DNA of 11,383 bases, taken from positions 1 to 11,383 of the forward strand of contig JAQBDA010000148.1 in the NCBI GenBank assembly GCA_032124675.1, in the 5' to 3' direction. Below the pieces are notes generated by a model. That model was not told the origin of the DNA. It saw only the letters and a list, made by a program, of their open reading frames with translations, and searched no databases. Positions 1 through 7,110 of the stretch are shown in pieces (positions within the stretch are counted from its first letter, which is position 1; each line of letters opens with the position of its first letter). Source of the stretch: JAQBDA01 sp032124675. Lineage in GTDB: Bacteria; Chloroflexota; Anaerolineae; Anaerolineales; UBA4823. The translations under genes and the position numbers were made by a program.

Positions 1-2609
1 CAAATCTAACGAATTTCGCCAATCTGGAAGACTTATCTATTTCCCGGCTGATCATCAACCTCGGCTTACTTGGAATTACGGCATTGCTGGTTGGGATCGT
101 GATGGGCTTCTGGTTGAGAAGACCCTGGGCTCAACGGCTGAACAGCACGGTTACCACCTACTTAGCCAACCAGAAGGTCTATTGGATAATCGTTTTTCTG
201 TCAGGCGTAGGGGTCATTCTCAACTTGTATATCGTGCTTGCCTACCAGTCTCTGGCACGGGCGAGGGTAGAGAATTTGTTTATTGCTCCCTACCTGGAAT
301 TCACACAACCATTCGCCTGGTACATGCTCCTGGCAGCCATCCAGGTTACGGTTGCTGCTCGAATCCTGCGGTTCGGGGTAGGTTTGAGTGTCTATCAACC
401 ATACCGCCACGCCTTCCGCACTGTCCTTATGTCGCTGCTCATTTTCAGCTTATTGGTGGTATTCACCGGTTTAACCGGCCTGGGCTTGAGAACGGACGTT
501 GTCGGCTGGGGCACGCCCGGGGTTCCCATCATCGGCATCCAGGTTCTGTTGGCGCTGGCTGTCCTGTCTGCTATCTGGGGATTGAAAGAACTGCTCCTGT
601 CAAAGTTTAATCAAACAAATGGCAGGATAACCTGGGGTATCCCGGATTGGTCTGCGGACCTGGTAATCTGTATCTTGCTGTGGGGTGTTGCTGTCTGGCT
701 GTGGGGAGGGCAGCCATTGAAACCAACTTACTTTTCACCTGCCCCACTTCCACCCAATTTCGAATATTATCCAAACTCGGATGCTGTCCATTACGATCTG
801 GATGCCATCAAGCTGCTCAACGGCGTTGGTTATGACCCGGATGCGATACGCCCGCTGTATGTCTTGTTCCTGGCACTGTCACATGCTGTAAATGGTCTGG
901 ACTACCAGAGGGTGGTGCCCTGGCAGGTTATGCTGTACGCCATGATACCTGTCCTGATTTTCCTGTTAGGGAAATCTCTTCATCACAGGTTCACAGGAGC
1001 ACTGGCTGGGAGCCTGTTGGTATTGCGGGAGTACAATGCGATCGCCCTGTCAGGTGAGATCAACACGTCACACGCCAAGCTGATCATGGCCGATCTGCCC
1101 CTGACCTTGCTCGTGATCGCCTACGCTTTGATCATCACCCGTTGGCTGCAAGATCCGGTTTCAAGGAAAGTGCACCCGGTGCTGGCGGGTGGGGTTTTGG
1201 CATTGGCAATCCTGATCCGGCTGCAGGTAGCGGTAATTCTGCCGATTACACTGCTCATCATCCTGGCATTTTTCTGGCGCAAGCCATCCATGTGGTTAAG
1301 AAATGGGTTCCTGCTTGGAGTGAGCAGCTTGATTGTGCTATCACCCTGGATACTGCGCACATGGCAAGTCAGCGGGATGCTGGGCTTATCGGAGATGGCT
1401 AACCCGACCCAGGCGAAACTGCTTGCTGAGCGCTACAGCCTGGAATTGCAGCCGCTCGGATACAGCTCCGACGTGAGCGAGACAGGAGGAGAATATGTCT
1501 CCAGAATAGGCAGCAGTGCGCTGGACTTCACGTTGAGGCAGCCGAATATTGTCGCCCAATTTGTGACGAATCACTTCATGCACAACAATATCTCCGCTTT
1601 ACTGGTACTGCCAGCCTCGCTTGACCTTGTCTATGACCTGAAGGGTTTCGATAAGCTGCTGGCAACGATTACCTACCAGCCAGGTGAACTGTGGAAAGAA
1701 TGCTGCTCGATGCACAGCTATGTACGTGGCTTGCCGTTCTGGAAAAACTGGGCTGGCAATCTAGAGATTGGTCAGTGGCTACCACTGCTGCTGAGCACCC
1801 TGGTGATAGCAATCGGTACTGGAATGGCGGCTTACCGGTGGCGAATTGTTGGTTTATTCCCTCTCTTCATCCTGATGGTATACAGCTTAAGCAATGCAGT
1901 CTTTCGCAACTCAGGTTGGCGCTATATATTGCCTGTCGATTGGGCCAGCATATTGTATTATGCAATTGGGGTTGTCCAGCTCTCAGCCTGGCTTGTCACT
2001 TACTTTGAGAACAAGCTGGTCCCCAAAGACGGCATCGGATTACCAGAGATAGAGGTGGTTTCAGGTTCAGCTGGGGGATATCCATTGGGAAAGGCTGGGG
2101 CGATTCTGGTAGGGTTTACTCTGATCGCGGCGGCGATGCCTTTTGTCGAGCGTGTAGTCCCGGATCGATATGCTGATATCAGCTCAAAGGAAGTTATGTC
2201 AGACCTGGGACGCAATGGCGCCCTCGATAAGGCTGGCATCAGCCAGGAAACGATACAGCCCATCGTCGAACGACCGGATAGCTACCTGACCCTTGGACAG
2301 GGGATGTACCCGCGCTTTTTCGAAGCGAATCAGGGTGATAACGGAACCGGATCACCGAGTGAAGTCCCCTCTTCTGACAGCCGTTTGATCTTTTATTTGG
2401 CGAACACCAACCGGGATATTATTGCCCTGCCAATCAGTGAGCCTCCGACAGACTTCCCCAATTCGTCCGACGTGCTTATCTTAGGCTGTAAAATGGACCA
2501 ATATATTCTGGCAGAAATGGTGGTAATCCTGGGGGAATCGCCCACAATTCTGACCCGAACACCGGACTCTATGTGGCGCTGTTCAGCACCAGATGATGAT
2601 GTCCCATAG
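1..2609 (+). CDS. Polytopic membrane protein, GT-C glycosyltransferase-like (5' end cut by window)
   Basis: This is a large integral-membrane protein of at least 868 codons that continues past the left edge. The frame is open from base 3. The first possible start, TTG at 84, would cut through a hydrophobic helix (about SRLIINLG to GIVMGFWL), so the true start lies upstream. Counting from the TTG, hydrophobic segments are visible near residues 34-55, 75-95, 113-135, 147-168, 191-208, 282-296, 337-353, 366-397 and 407-424, with more near 570-690. A loop between segments carries NSDAVHYD (231-238), followed by IRPLYVLFLALSH (255-267). An acidic residue pair in an extracytoplasmic loop after early helices is typical of GT-C enzymes that use polyprenyl-phosphate sugars. 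The last 130 or so residues look soluble. Its end overlaps the next gene by 17 bases, which suggests a shared transcript with another GT-C-type protein. The acceptor and sugar cannot be read from the sequence, and the enzyme assignment is an inference from architecture. Confidence 0.7.
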   Translation, partial: NLTNFANLEDLSISRLIINLGLLGITALLVGIVMGFWLRRPWAQRLNSTVTTYLANQKVYWIIVFLSGVGVILNLYIVLAYQSLARARVENLFIAPYLEFTQPFAWYMLLAAIQVTVAARILRFGVGLSVYQPYRHAFRTVLMSLLIFSLLVVFTGLTGLGLRTDVVGWGTPGVPIIGIQVLLALAVLSAIWGLKELLLSKFNQTNGRITWGIPDWSADLVICILLWGVAVWLWGGQPLKPTYFSPAPLPPNFEYYPNSDAVHYDLDAIKLLNGVGYDPDAIRPLYVLFLALSHAVNGLDYQRVVPWQVMLYAMIPVLIFLLGKSLHHRFTGALAGSLLVLREYNAIALSGEINTSHAKLIMADLPLTLLVIAYALIITRWLQDPVSRKVHPVLAGGVLALAILIRLQVAVILPITLLIILAFFWRKPSMWLRNGFLLGVSSLIVLSPWILRTWQVSGMLGLSEMANPTQAKLLAERYSLELQPLGYSSDVSETGGEYVSRIGSSALDFTLRQPNIVAQFVTNHFMHNNISALLVLPASLDLVYDLKGFDKLLATITYQPGELWKECCSMHSYVRGLPFWKNWAGNLEIGQWLPLLLSTLVIAIGTGMAAYRWRIVGLFPLFILMVYSLSNAVFRNSGWRYILPVDWASILYYAIGVVQLSAWLVTYFENKLVPKDGIGLPEIEVVSGSAGGYPLGKAGAILVGFTLIAAAMPFVERVVPDRYADISSKEVMSDLGRNGALDKAGISQETIQPIVERPDSYLTLGQGMYPRFFEANQGDNGTGSPSEVPSSDSRLIFYLANTNRDIIALPISEPPTDFPNSSDVLILGCKMDQYILAEMVVILGESPTILTRTPDSMWRCSAPDDDVP

Positions 2610-4098
2610 CAGTGTACAATCCCAGAGTCTAAGCCATGCCTGGCAGCGGCTGATTGATAGTTTGCTGCCCTGGTATGGGCTGTTAATCTTGATTCTGACC
2701 CCTATCTATTACAAAACGCTGCTGCCGGGGTTGGGATTTTGGGGCGATTCGGCCAAGTTCCAGTTCGCCGGTAAGGTGCTCGGGACTGCCCACCTGCCCG
2801 GATACCCGCTGTATTTGATGCTGAACTATGCCTTTGTAAACCTTTTCCCAAAAGGCACTTTGGCTTTCAAGGTCAATCTGCTGTCCGCCTGCTTCTCGTT
2901 ATTGGCAATCCTGGTGTTTTTCAACCTGCTGGTGGAGCTGCGTATCCGCCCATTGGTAGCATTTGTCACCAGCCTGACCTATGCGCTCAGCTACACCTAC
3001 TGGTTGTTCTCCCTGGCAGCCGAGGTTTACAGCTTAAATATATTATTCTTAGCAATAGTGTTAAATCTGCTCATTCGATGGCGCCACTCAAAACGAGATC
3101 GATACTTTTACTCTGCCTGTCTGGCGTACGCGATCTCTTTTGGAAACCACCAGACAATGATCGCCTTGCTGCCTACTTTCATCTACCTGGTGTGGGTCAC
3201 GGAGAAGAGCATCTTTTGGAATCCCAAGAAAATCCTTGTTGTTTTAGGCTGCATTGCCCTCGGATTATCCCAATATCTGTATATCGTCTGGCGTACCAAC
3301 GACCCGAGTACATTGTTCCTGGAGTCGGATACCCGCACCTGGTTGAATTTTATGCGCAGTCCGGGGACGGATGTCGCCTTTCATATGACCCTGGGCGAAA
3401 TCATGCGCGAGCGCGTACCGCTGGCGCTGGGTTTTTTCTGGACAAATTTCCTGCTGCTGATCCCGCTGGCCCTATGGGGCGTGGTCCTGGTGAAGGAGCG
3501 CTGGCTAAATGCTGCCCTGTTATTATTGCTGGTAACGAACACCTTGCTGGTTCTACAGCTCGAATTCCCCGGACCGGATGGTGTCTACATGCCCAGCTTT
3601 TTAGTTGCGGCGATCTATACCGGTTTCGCCCTGGAAGAAATTGCACGGCGTTTTCTTCGCAAGCCAGGTTATACGCTTGTCTTAATGGCTCTCCCAGTTC
3701 TATTTTTGGCGATCAATTATCGCCGTGTCGATCAAAGCCAGCACACTCTGCACGCTGAGATCATCGAGAAGATCCTGGCGGAAATCGAGGATGGAGCATT
3801 GATCATAGCCGATGAGTATGAGTATGCAACCTACCTATGGTATTACCTGATCGGTGAGGGGCAGAGTCAGCGCAATATCTATGCCCTGCCAGATTTTGAT
3901 ACTGACGCCAAGGAGATTGGAATGTATCTCACCGGCGAAGAAGGTATGCACATCTGGCAGCAGAGAATCACCGTCCCACCCGGGCTGCCGGTGTACACCT
4001 TATGGAAAATCGCCCCAGAGCTGGAGAACATGGGGTTTCAGGTAGATGAGATGGGACTGAAATATTTGTATAAAGTCAGGCTGTCTGAGGAATACTGA
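2593..4098 (+). CDS. DUF2723 / GT117-type membrane glycosyltransferase
   Basis: This 501-residue polytopic membrane protein has the N-terminal signature of the DUF2723 family, which is classed with GT-C glycosyltransferases (GT117) acting on secreted or surface proteins. After the first helix (about 27-45) comes FWGDSAKFQFAG (49-60) with the acidic D52, then the family hallmark HLPGYPLY (67-74). Further on are AAEVYSLN (142-149) in a loop and GNHQTM (184-189), matching the GNHxTM-like motif of this family. Roughly ten hydrophobic segments run to about residue 375. The last 120 residues are soluble and begin with HAEIIEKILAEIEDGALIIADE. The start is uncertain among three consecutive ATG codons (2593, 2596, 2599). 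None has a clear Shine-Dalgarno sequence, as expected if translation is coupled to the preceding gene, whose stop is at 2607-2609. Family membership is fairly sure from the motifs. The sugar and target are unknown. Confidence 0.8.
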   Translation: MMMSHSSVQSQSLSHAWQRLIDSLLPWYGLLILILTPIYYKTLLPGLGFWGDSAKFQFAGKVLGTAHLPGYPLYLMLNYAFVNLFPKGTLAFKVNLLSACFSLLAILVFFNLLVELRIRPLVAFVTSLTYALSYTYWLFSLAAEVYSLNILFLAIVLNLLIRWRHSKRDRYFYSACLAYAISFGNHQTMIALLPTFIYLVWVTEKSIFWNPKKILVVLGCIALGLSQYLYIVWRTNDPSTLFLESDTRTWLNFMRSPGTDVAFHMTLGEIMRERVPLALGFFWTNFLLLIPLALWGVVLVKERWLNAALLLLLVTNTLLVLQLEFPGPDGVYMPSFLVAAIYTGFALEEIARRFLRKPGYTLVLMALPVLFLAINYRRVDQSQHTLHAEIIEKILAEIEDGALIIADEYEYATYLWYYLIGEGQSQRNIYALPDFDTDAKEIGMYLTGEEGMHIWQQRITVPPGLPVYTLWKIAPELENMGFQVDEMGLKYLYKVRLSEEY

Positions 4099-4158
4099 CG
4101 GGAATTTCGGGAAACTTATCACTGGACATTTTTCCTCATCCCAGATACATTAATCTCA

Positions 4159-4806
4159 GTGAAAGAGATATATTTCACACCTGAGAATATCGCCGCGAAG
4201 GCCGGTGAACTGATGCGCGACAGCATAAACCACCTCCGTTCCAGGGGATTGGTTTACGAGCCGGTGAATTCCGCATTGTTGGTGCTGGACATGCAGGCAT
4301 ATTTCCTCGACCCAGACTCGCATGCCTGCATCCCCAGCGCGGGGGCGATCATCCCCGTGCTGCAGAGGCTGGTCGGGGCATACCAGCGGCGGTGCCTGCC
4401 GGTAATTTTCACCCGGCACGTTAACAGCCAAGAAGACGCCGGGATGATGTCCGTCTGGTGGCGCGACCTGATCGGGGAGGGCAGCCCGCTGAGCCAGATC
4501 GTGGCCGCTATGCAGGTGGGTGACAGCCCGGTCATCACCAAGCACCAGTACGACGCCTTCTATGAAACCGACCTGGAGGAAGTCCTGCGCCAGGCGGAGG
4601 TACACCAGGTGCTGGTGTCCGGCGTGATGACTCATCTGTGCTGCGAGACGACCGCCCGCTCAGCGTTCATGCGTGGTTTTGAAGTATTCTTCCTTGTCGA
4701 CGGTACGGCGACATTCAATGAAGCATTTCACCGTGCCAGTCTGACCAACCTGGCTCACGGGTTTGCCACGCTAACCCTGGCTGAGGAGATTTCAAGCGTG
4801 TTATAG
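4159..4806 (+). CDS. Cysteine hydrolase, isochorismatase-like fold
   Basis: This is a soluble hydrolase of 215 residues with the full catalytic triad of the isochorismatase/nicotinamidase superfamily. The triad is Asp44 in LLVLDMQAYF, Lys128 in VITKHQYDAF, and Cys161 in the GVMTHLCCETTARSAF segment (155-170), where the G-V-x-T-x-x-C-x-x-x-T pattern is intact. A second cysteine (162) follows directly. The Cys means it is a cysteine-dependent hydrolase of an amide or carbamoyl type rather than an EntB-like isochorismate lyase, which has Gly there. The start is a GTG without a visible Shine-Dalgarno sequence. ATG 4213 (residue 19) is an alternative that would leave the catalytic domain intact. 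It lies 60 bases after the membrane gene and just before the tandem palindromes and the flavoprotein gene, so it may be the first gene of a new operon. The substrate cannot be told; members cleave nicotinamide, N-carbamoyl compounds, ureido compounds and others. Confidence 0.85.
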   Translation: MKEIYFTPENIAAKAGELMRDSINHLRSRGLVYEPVNSALLVLDMQAYFLDPDSHACIPSAGAIIPVLQRLVGAYQRRCLPVIFTRHVNSQEDAGMMSVWWRDLIGEGSPLSQIVAAMQVGDSPVITKHQYDAFYETDLEEVLRQAEVHQVLVSGVMTHLCCETTARSAFMRGFEVFFLVDGTATFNEAFHRASLTNLAHGFATLTLAEEISSVL

Positions 4807-4807
4807 G

Positions 4808-4841
4808 CCAAGACGCCGTCTTGGGCAAGACGCTGTCTTGC
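4808..4841. repeat. Two adjacent 17-base palindromes in tandem
   Basis: Two 17-base inverted repeats lie directly end to end between the hydrolase stop (4804-4806) and the flavoprotein start (4860). The first is CCAAGACGCCGTCTTGG (4808-4824), perfect with 8-base arms around a single C. The second is GCAAGACGCTGTCTTGC (4825-4841), with perfect 7-base arms around GCT. The two copies agree at 14 of 17 positions, and the outer-base changes are compensated in both arms (C..G against G..C). As RNA each could fold as a 7-bp stem with a GCY loop. There is no T-run after them, so a classic terminator is unlikely. They could be paired operator half-sites, an mRNA processing or stability element, or a small intergenic repeat family; the sequence alone cannot decide. 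Confidence 0.75.
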
Positions 4842-4859
4842 ATCACGACAGAATGTGAT

Positions 4860-5750
4860 ATGTCTGACACAACCGTTCATGAAGCCGCCATCATCGGCGC
4901 CGGACCTGCCGGGCTGACCGCCGCCCTGCAGCTCAAGCGCTACGGGATACCGGCCGTGCTCTTCGAGGCCAGGCTGGTCGGCGGGCTGCTGCACAACGCC
5001 AACCTGGTCGAAAACTACCCGGGCTTCCCCGGCGGTATTCCCGGGGTGGAGCTTGTACGCCGCTTTAAGGAGCAGATCATACGGGCTGGGGTGCAGATGA
5101 CCCTGGGTGAAGTCACCCGCCTTGACCACGATGGAGCGGAGTATAACTTGCAGACACAGAGCAGCAGCTACCAGGCCCGCATTGCAGTCCTGGCAGCCGG
5201 CACCAAACCGGTGATCTTCCCGCAAGCGATGATCCCGGGGGAAGTCCGGGAGCGGGTGTGCTACGAGGTCTACCCGCTGCGCGACCTGCAAGAGGCGCGC
5301 ATCGTGATCGTCGGCGCCGGCGATGCGGCGTTCGACTACGCGCTCAACCTTGCTCAGCGTAATGAAGTCCTGGTGCTCAACCGCAGCGACAGCCTGAAAT
5401 GCCTGCCGCTGCTATGGGAGCGAGCACAGGCCTCGAAAGACATTGCCTATCAGCCGTTCACCAGGGTCACGCGGCTATCCAGGCAGCCGGATGGCGGGCT
5501 GCTGATCAGCACGACCGGTCTGGACGGGGATGGTCAGCTGGAGGCCGACTACTTGATCGGGGCGCTCGGGCGTATGCCCAGGCTGGACCTGCTCTCCGGT
5601 CTGGCAGACATAAAAAACCTGCAAGCTGAAGGAAAGCTGCACATTATCGGTGACATCCATCGTGGCATGTACCGCCAGACCGCGATTGCTGTGGGCGATG
5701 GTATGCTGGCGGCGATGAAAATTTACCAGTATCTCAAGGAGCGCAGATGA
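4860..5750 (+). CDS. FAD/NAD(P)-dependent oxidoreductase, thioredoxin-reductase-like (ferredoxin-NADP reductase subtype)
   Basis: This 296-residue flavoprotein has the two-dinucleotide-fold layout of low-molecular-weight thioredoxin reductases. The FAD site is IIGAGPAG (11-18), followed by LVENYPGFPGG, the usual ENYPG segment. The pyridine nucleotide site is IVGAGDAAF (150-158). The C-terminal FAD motif GDIHRGMYRQ (264-273) with AVGDGMLAAM is intact. The redox CxxC of true thioredoxin reductases is absent: the equivalent stretch reads VCYEV (133-137), resembling the YumC-type ferredoxin/flavodoxin-NADP reductases, which also lack CxxC. The HRRxxxR motif that usually binds the NADPH phosphate is replaced by LNRSDSLK, so NADPH preference is doubtful. 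I chose ATG 4860. A TTG at 4821 would put 13 extra residues before the fold and lies inside the palindromes. Its stop overlaps the start of the radical SAM gene (ATGA), so it is the likely electron donor for that enzyme. That partnership is an inference. Confidence 0.8.
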   Translation: MSDTTVHEAAIIGAGPAGLTAALQLKRYGIPAVLFEARLVGGLLHNANLVENYPGFPGGIPGVELVRRFKEQIIRAGVQMTLGEVTRLDHDGAEYNLQTQSSSYQARIAVLAAGTKPVIFPQAMIPGEVRERVCYEVYPLRDLQEARIVIVGAGDAAFDYALNLAQRNEVLVLNRSDSLKCLPLLWERAQASKDIAYQPFTRVTRLSRQPDGGLLISTTGLDGDGQLEADYLIGALGRMPRLDLLSGLADIKNLQAEGKLHIIGDIHRGMYRQTAIAVGDGMLAAMKIYQYLKERR

Positions 5751-6685
5751 AGGTGATCGCATCGACCGGAAGGGAAGACATTGCTGTTGTATATATCCTG
5801 GATTACGGCGAGGACAGGCTGGTTGAGTGCGTACAGGCGCTGCAGCCTCCATTCCCGATCGAGGACAAATGGATCCTGCTGGTATCGGTCATGTGCGGCT
5901 GCCCGGTGCAGTGCAAGATGTGCGATGCGGGTGGGTTCTTCACCGGTAAGCTGACCGAGCAGGAGATCTTCGCCCAGATCGACTTCCTGGTACGCAAACG
6001 CTTTCCGGACGGGGTGATCCCCAGCCGTCAGTTCAAGATCCAGTTTGCCCGTATGGGAGAGCCATCGCTCAACCCGGCCGTGCTGGCCGTGCTGGAGGGG
6101 ATGCCCGCGCGCTACCAGGCACCCGGCTTCATGCCTTCGATCTCGACCATCGCCCCGCTCGGCGGGGATGCATTCCTCGAGCGGCTGCTGGAGATCAAAC
6201 AGCGCTTGTATGCAGGCGGCAGGTTTCAGTTCCAGTTCTCGCTGCACTCCACCGATGAAGCTCTGCGGGATGAGATCATCCCGGTACGTAAGTGGAGCTT
6301 CCAGCAGATGGCGGACTATGGAGAGCGCTTCTATAAACCCGGAGACCGCAAGGTCACCTTGAATTTCGCCCTGGCGCAGGGCGTGCCGCTCGATCCGCAG
6401 GTGCTGCTGCGCTATTTCTCGCCTGAGAAGTTCCTGGTTAAGATCACCCCCCTCAACCCGACCTACCGGGCTTCGGAGAACCGGCTGAGCTCGTACATCG
6501 ACCCGGATAACGGCAGCTCAGACTACCAGGTGGTCTCTCGGCTGGAGAACGCCGGTTACCACGTGATCGTCAGCATCGGCGAGGTGGAAGAGAACCGCAT
6601 CGGCAGCAACTGCGGGCAGTACATCCGCCGCCACTTGGAAGCCCGGCAGCGGCTGGCGGAAGGGTACACCTACGAGATCGAGTGA
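5747..6685 (+). CDS. RlmN/Cfr-like radical SAM protein lacking the N-terminal domain
   Basis: This 312-residue radical SAM protein follows the RlmN/Cfr pattern along its whole length. It has the CX3CX2C cluster motif (Cys52, 56, 59 in CPVQCKMC), MGEPSLN (SAM-binding GEP), FSLHSTDE matching SLHAPND, RDEIIPV matching RDEIVPI, ITPLNP matching LIPWNP, and NCGQY with Cys289 matching the methyl-carrying CGQ cysteine of RlmN. Two parts are missing. The N-terminal accessory domain of about 75 residues is absent: E. coli RlmN has its cluster at 125-132, this protein at 52-59. The second mechanistic cysteine (E. coli Cys118), by hand alignment of LCVSSQVGC to LLVSVMCGC, is Leu45. Standard 23S rRNA/tRNA adenine C2 methylation is therefore doubtful. 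The start is well supported, with AAGGAG at 5736-5741 five bases before the ATG, overlapping the flavoprotein stop. It could be a modification enzyme with a new substrate. Fold assignment is sure; function is unknown. Confidence 0.8.
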   Translation: MKVIASTGREDIAVVYILDYGEDRLVECVQALQPPFPIEDKWILLVSVMCGCPVQCKMCDAGGFFTGKLTEQEIFAQIDFLVRKRFPDGVIPSRQFKIQFARMGEPSLNPAVLAVLEGMPARYQAPGFMPSISTIAPLGGDAFLERLLEIKQRLYAGGRFQFQFSLHSTDEALRDEIIPVRKWSFQQMADYGERFYKPGDRKVTLNFALAQGVPLDPQVLLRYFSPEKFLVKITPLNPTYRASENRLSSYIDPDNGSSDYQVVSRLENAGYHVIVSIGEVEENRIGSNCGQYIRRHLEARQRLAEGYTYEIE

Positions 6686-6700
6686 TTTCCGCGCTGGACG

Positions 6701-6709
6701 TGTTAAAAT
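6701..6709 (+). promoter_or_regulatory. Candidate extended -10 promoter element
   Basis: TGTTAAAAT fits an extended -10 box (TG, one base, then TAAAAT, one mismatch to TATAAT). It lies in the 71-base gap after the radical SAM stop, 48 bases before the GYD-protein ATG and about 34 bases before its Shine-Dalgarno sequence. No convincing -35 hexamer is seen 16-18 bases upstream, which an extended -10 can tolerate. It would start a transcript covering the GYD gene and possibly the methyltransferase genes beyond. Confidence 0.45.
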
Positions 6710-6742
6710 TGAAGCCAGGGAGCGCTCTTTCGCCACCATCCA

Positions 6743-6748
6743 AAGGAG
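6743..6748 (+). promoter_or_regulatory. Shine-Dalgarno site that fixes the GYD-protein start
   Basis: AAGGAG ends eight bases before ATG 6757 and five bases before an in-frame GTG at 6754. It argues against the much earlier in-frame GTG at 6682, which would add residues that do not resemble the family and would overlap the preceding stop codon. Confidence 0.75.
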
Positions 6749-6756
6749 AAACAGTG

Positions 6757-7050
6757 ATGAATACCTATGTTGTTTTGCTGAGCTTCACAGGGCAAGGCAT
6801 CCAGAATATCAAGGACAGCCCCAACCGCCTCGACGCTGCCAAGAAACAGTTTGCAGCGGTGGGGGCAAGCATCAAGGATTATTACCTGGTTATGGGGCAG
6901 TACGATGCAGTCGTTATTATCGAAGCGCCAAATGACGAAGTTGCCGCCGCTCTGGCGCTGGCGACCGGTGCTCAAGGGAGTGTGAAGACCGAAACCCTGC
7001 GCGCTTTTCCAGAAGCTGATTACCGCAAGATCGTCGCCTTGCTGCCCTGA
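6757..7050 (+). CDS. GYD-domain protein
   Basis: This small soluble protein of 97 residues matches the GYD-domain family over its full length. The landmarks are MNTYVVLLSFTGQG at the start, LVMGQYDAVVIIEAPNDE (the G-x-YD-x5-E-x-P-x-D/N core) in the middle, and TETLRAFPEADYRKI at the end. Family members are ferredoxin-like alpha/beta proteins of about 90-100 residues, usually of unassigned biochemical function. The length is normal. A strong Shine-Dalgarno sequence (6743-6748) and an extended -10 candidate (6701-6709) precede it, so it may open a transcription unit. The MttB-family gene follows after 107 bases. The position suggests an accessory or sensing role in the methyl-transfer pathway, but this rests on neighbourhood only. 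Confidence 0.85.
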   Translation: MNTYVVLLSFTGQGIQNIKDSPNRLDAAKKQFAAVGASIKDYYLVMGQYDAVVIIEAPNDEVAAALALATGAQGSVKTETLRAFPEADYRKIVALLP

Positions 7051-7072
7051 GTAAGGGCATTAATTAATTACC

Positions 7073-7101
7073 CACTCGGGATCAGAGCGCTCCCAGAAGT
7101 G
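7073..7101 (+). other. Possible stem-loop before the leader ORF
   Basis: CACT (7073-7076) and GGGA (7078-7081) can pair with AGTG (7098-7101) and TCCC (7091-7094), giving two 4-bp helices separated by a 1/3-base internal loop and closed by a 9-base loop. The distal arm overlaps the first bases of the GTGAGG ribosome-binding site of the leader ORF. There is no T-run, so it is not a normal terminator. The fold is weak and could be chance. Confidence 0.25.
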
Positions 7102-7110
7102 AGGTGTGTT

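Noticed and set aside
4099..4158. Terminator or promoter between the membrane genes and the cysteine hydrolase
   Set aside because: TTTCGGGAAA gives only a 4-bp stem with a 2-base gap and no T-run, and TACATT is a poor -10 box with no matching -35; neither is convincing.
4821..4859. TTG start for the flavoprotein adding 13 residues
   Set aside because: The added residues lie inside and just after the tandem palindromes, before the FAD-binding strand, with no Shine-Dalgarno sequence; ATG 4860 gives the normal family N-terminus.
4860..5750. True thioredoxin reductase
   Set aside because: The CxxC redox pair is replaced by CYEV and the HRRxxxR motif is absent; the sequence fits the reductase subtype that lacks the disulfide.
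7051..7072. Terminator at GGGCATTAATTAATTACCC after the GYD gene
   Set aside because: The arms pair only at GGG/CCC with mismatches inside, and no T-run follows.
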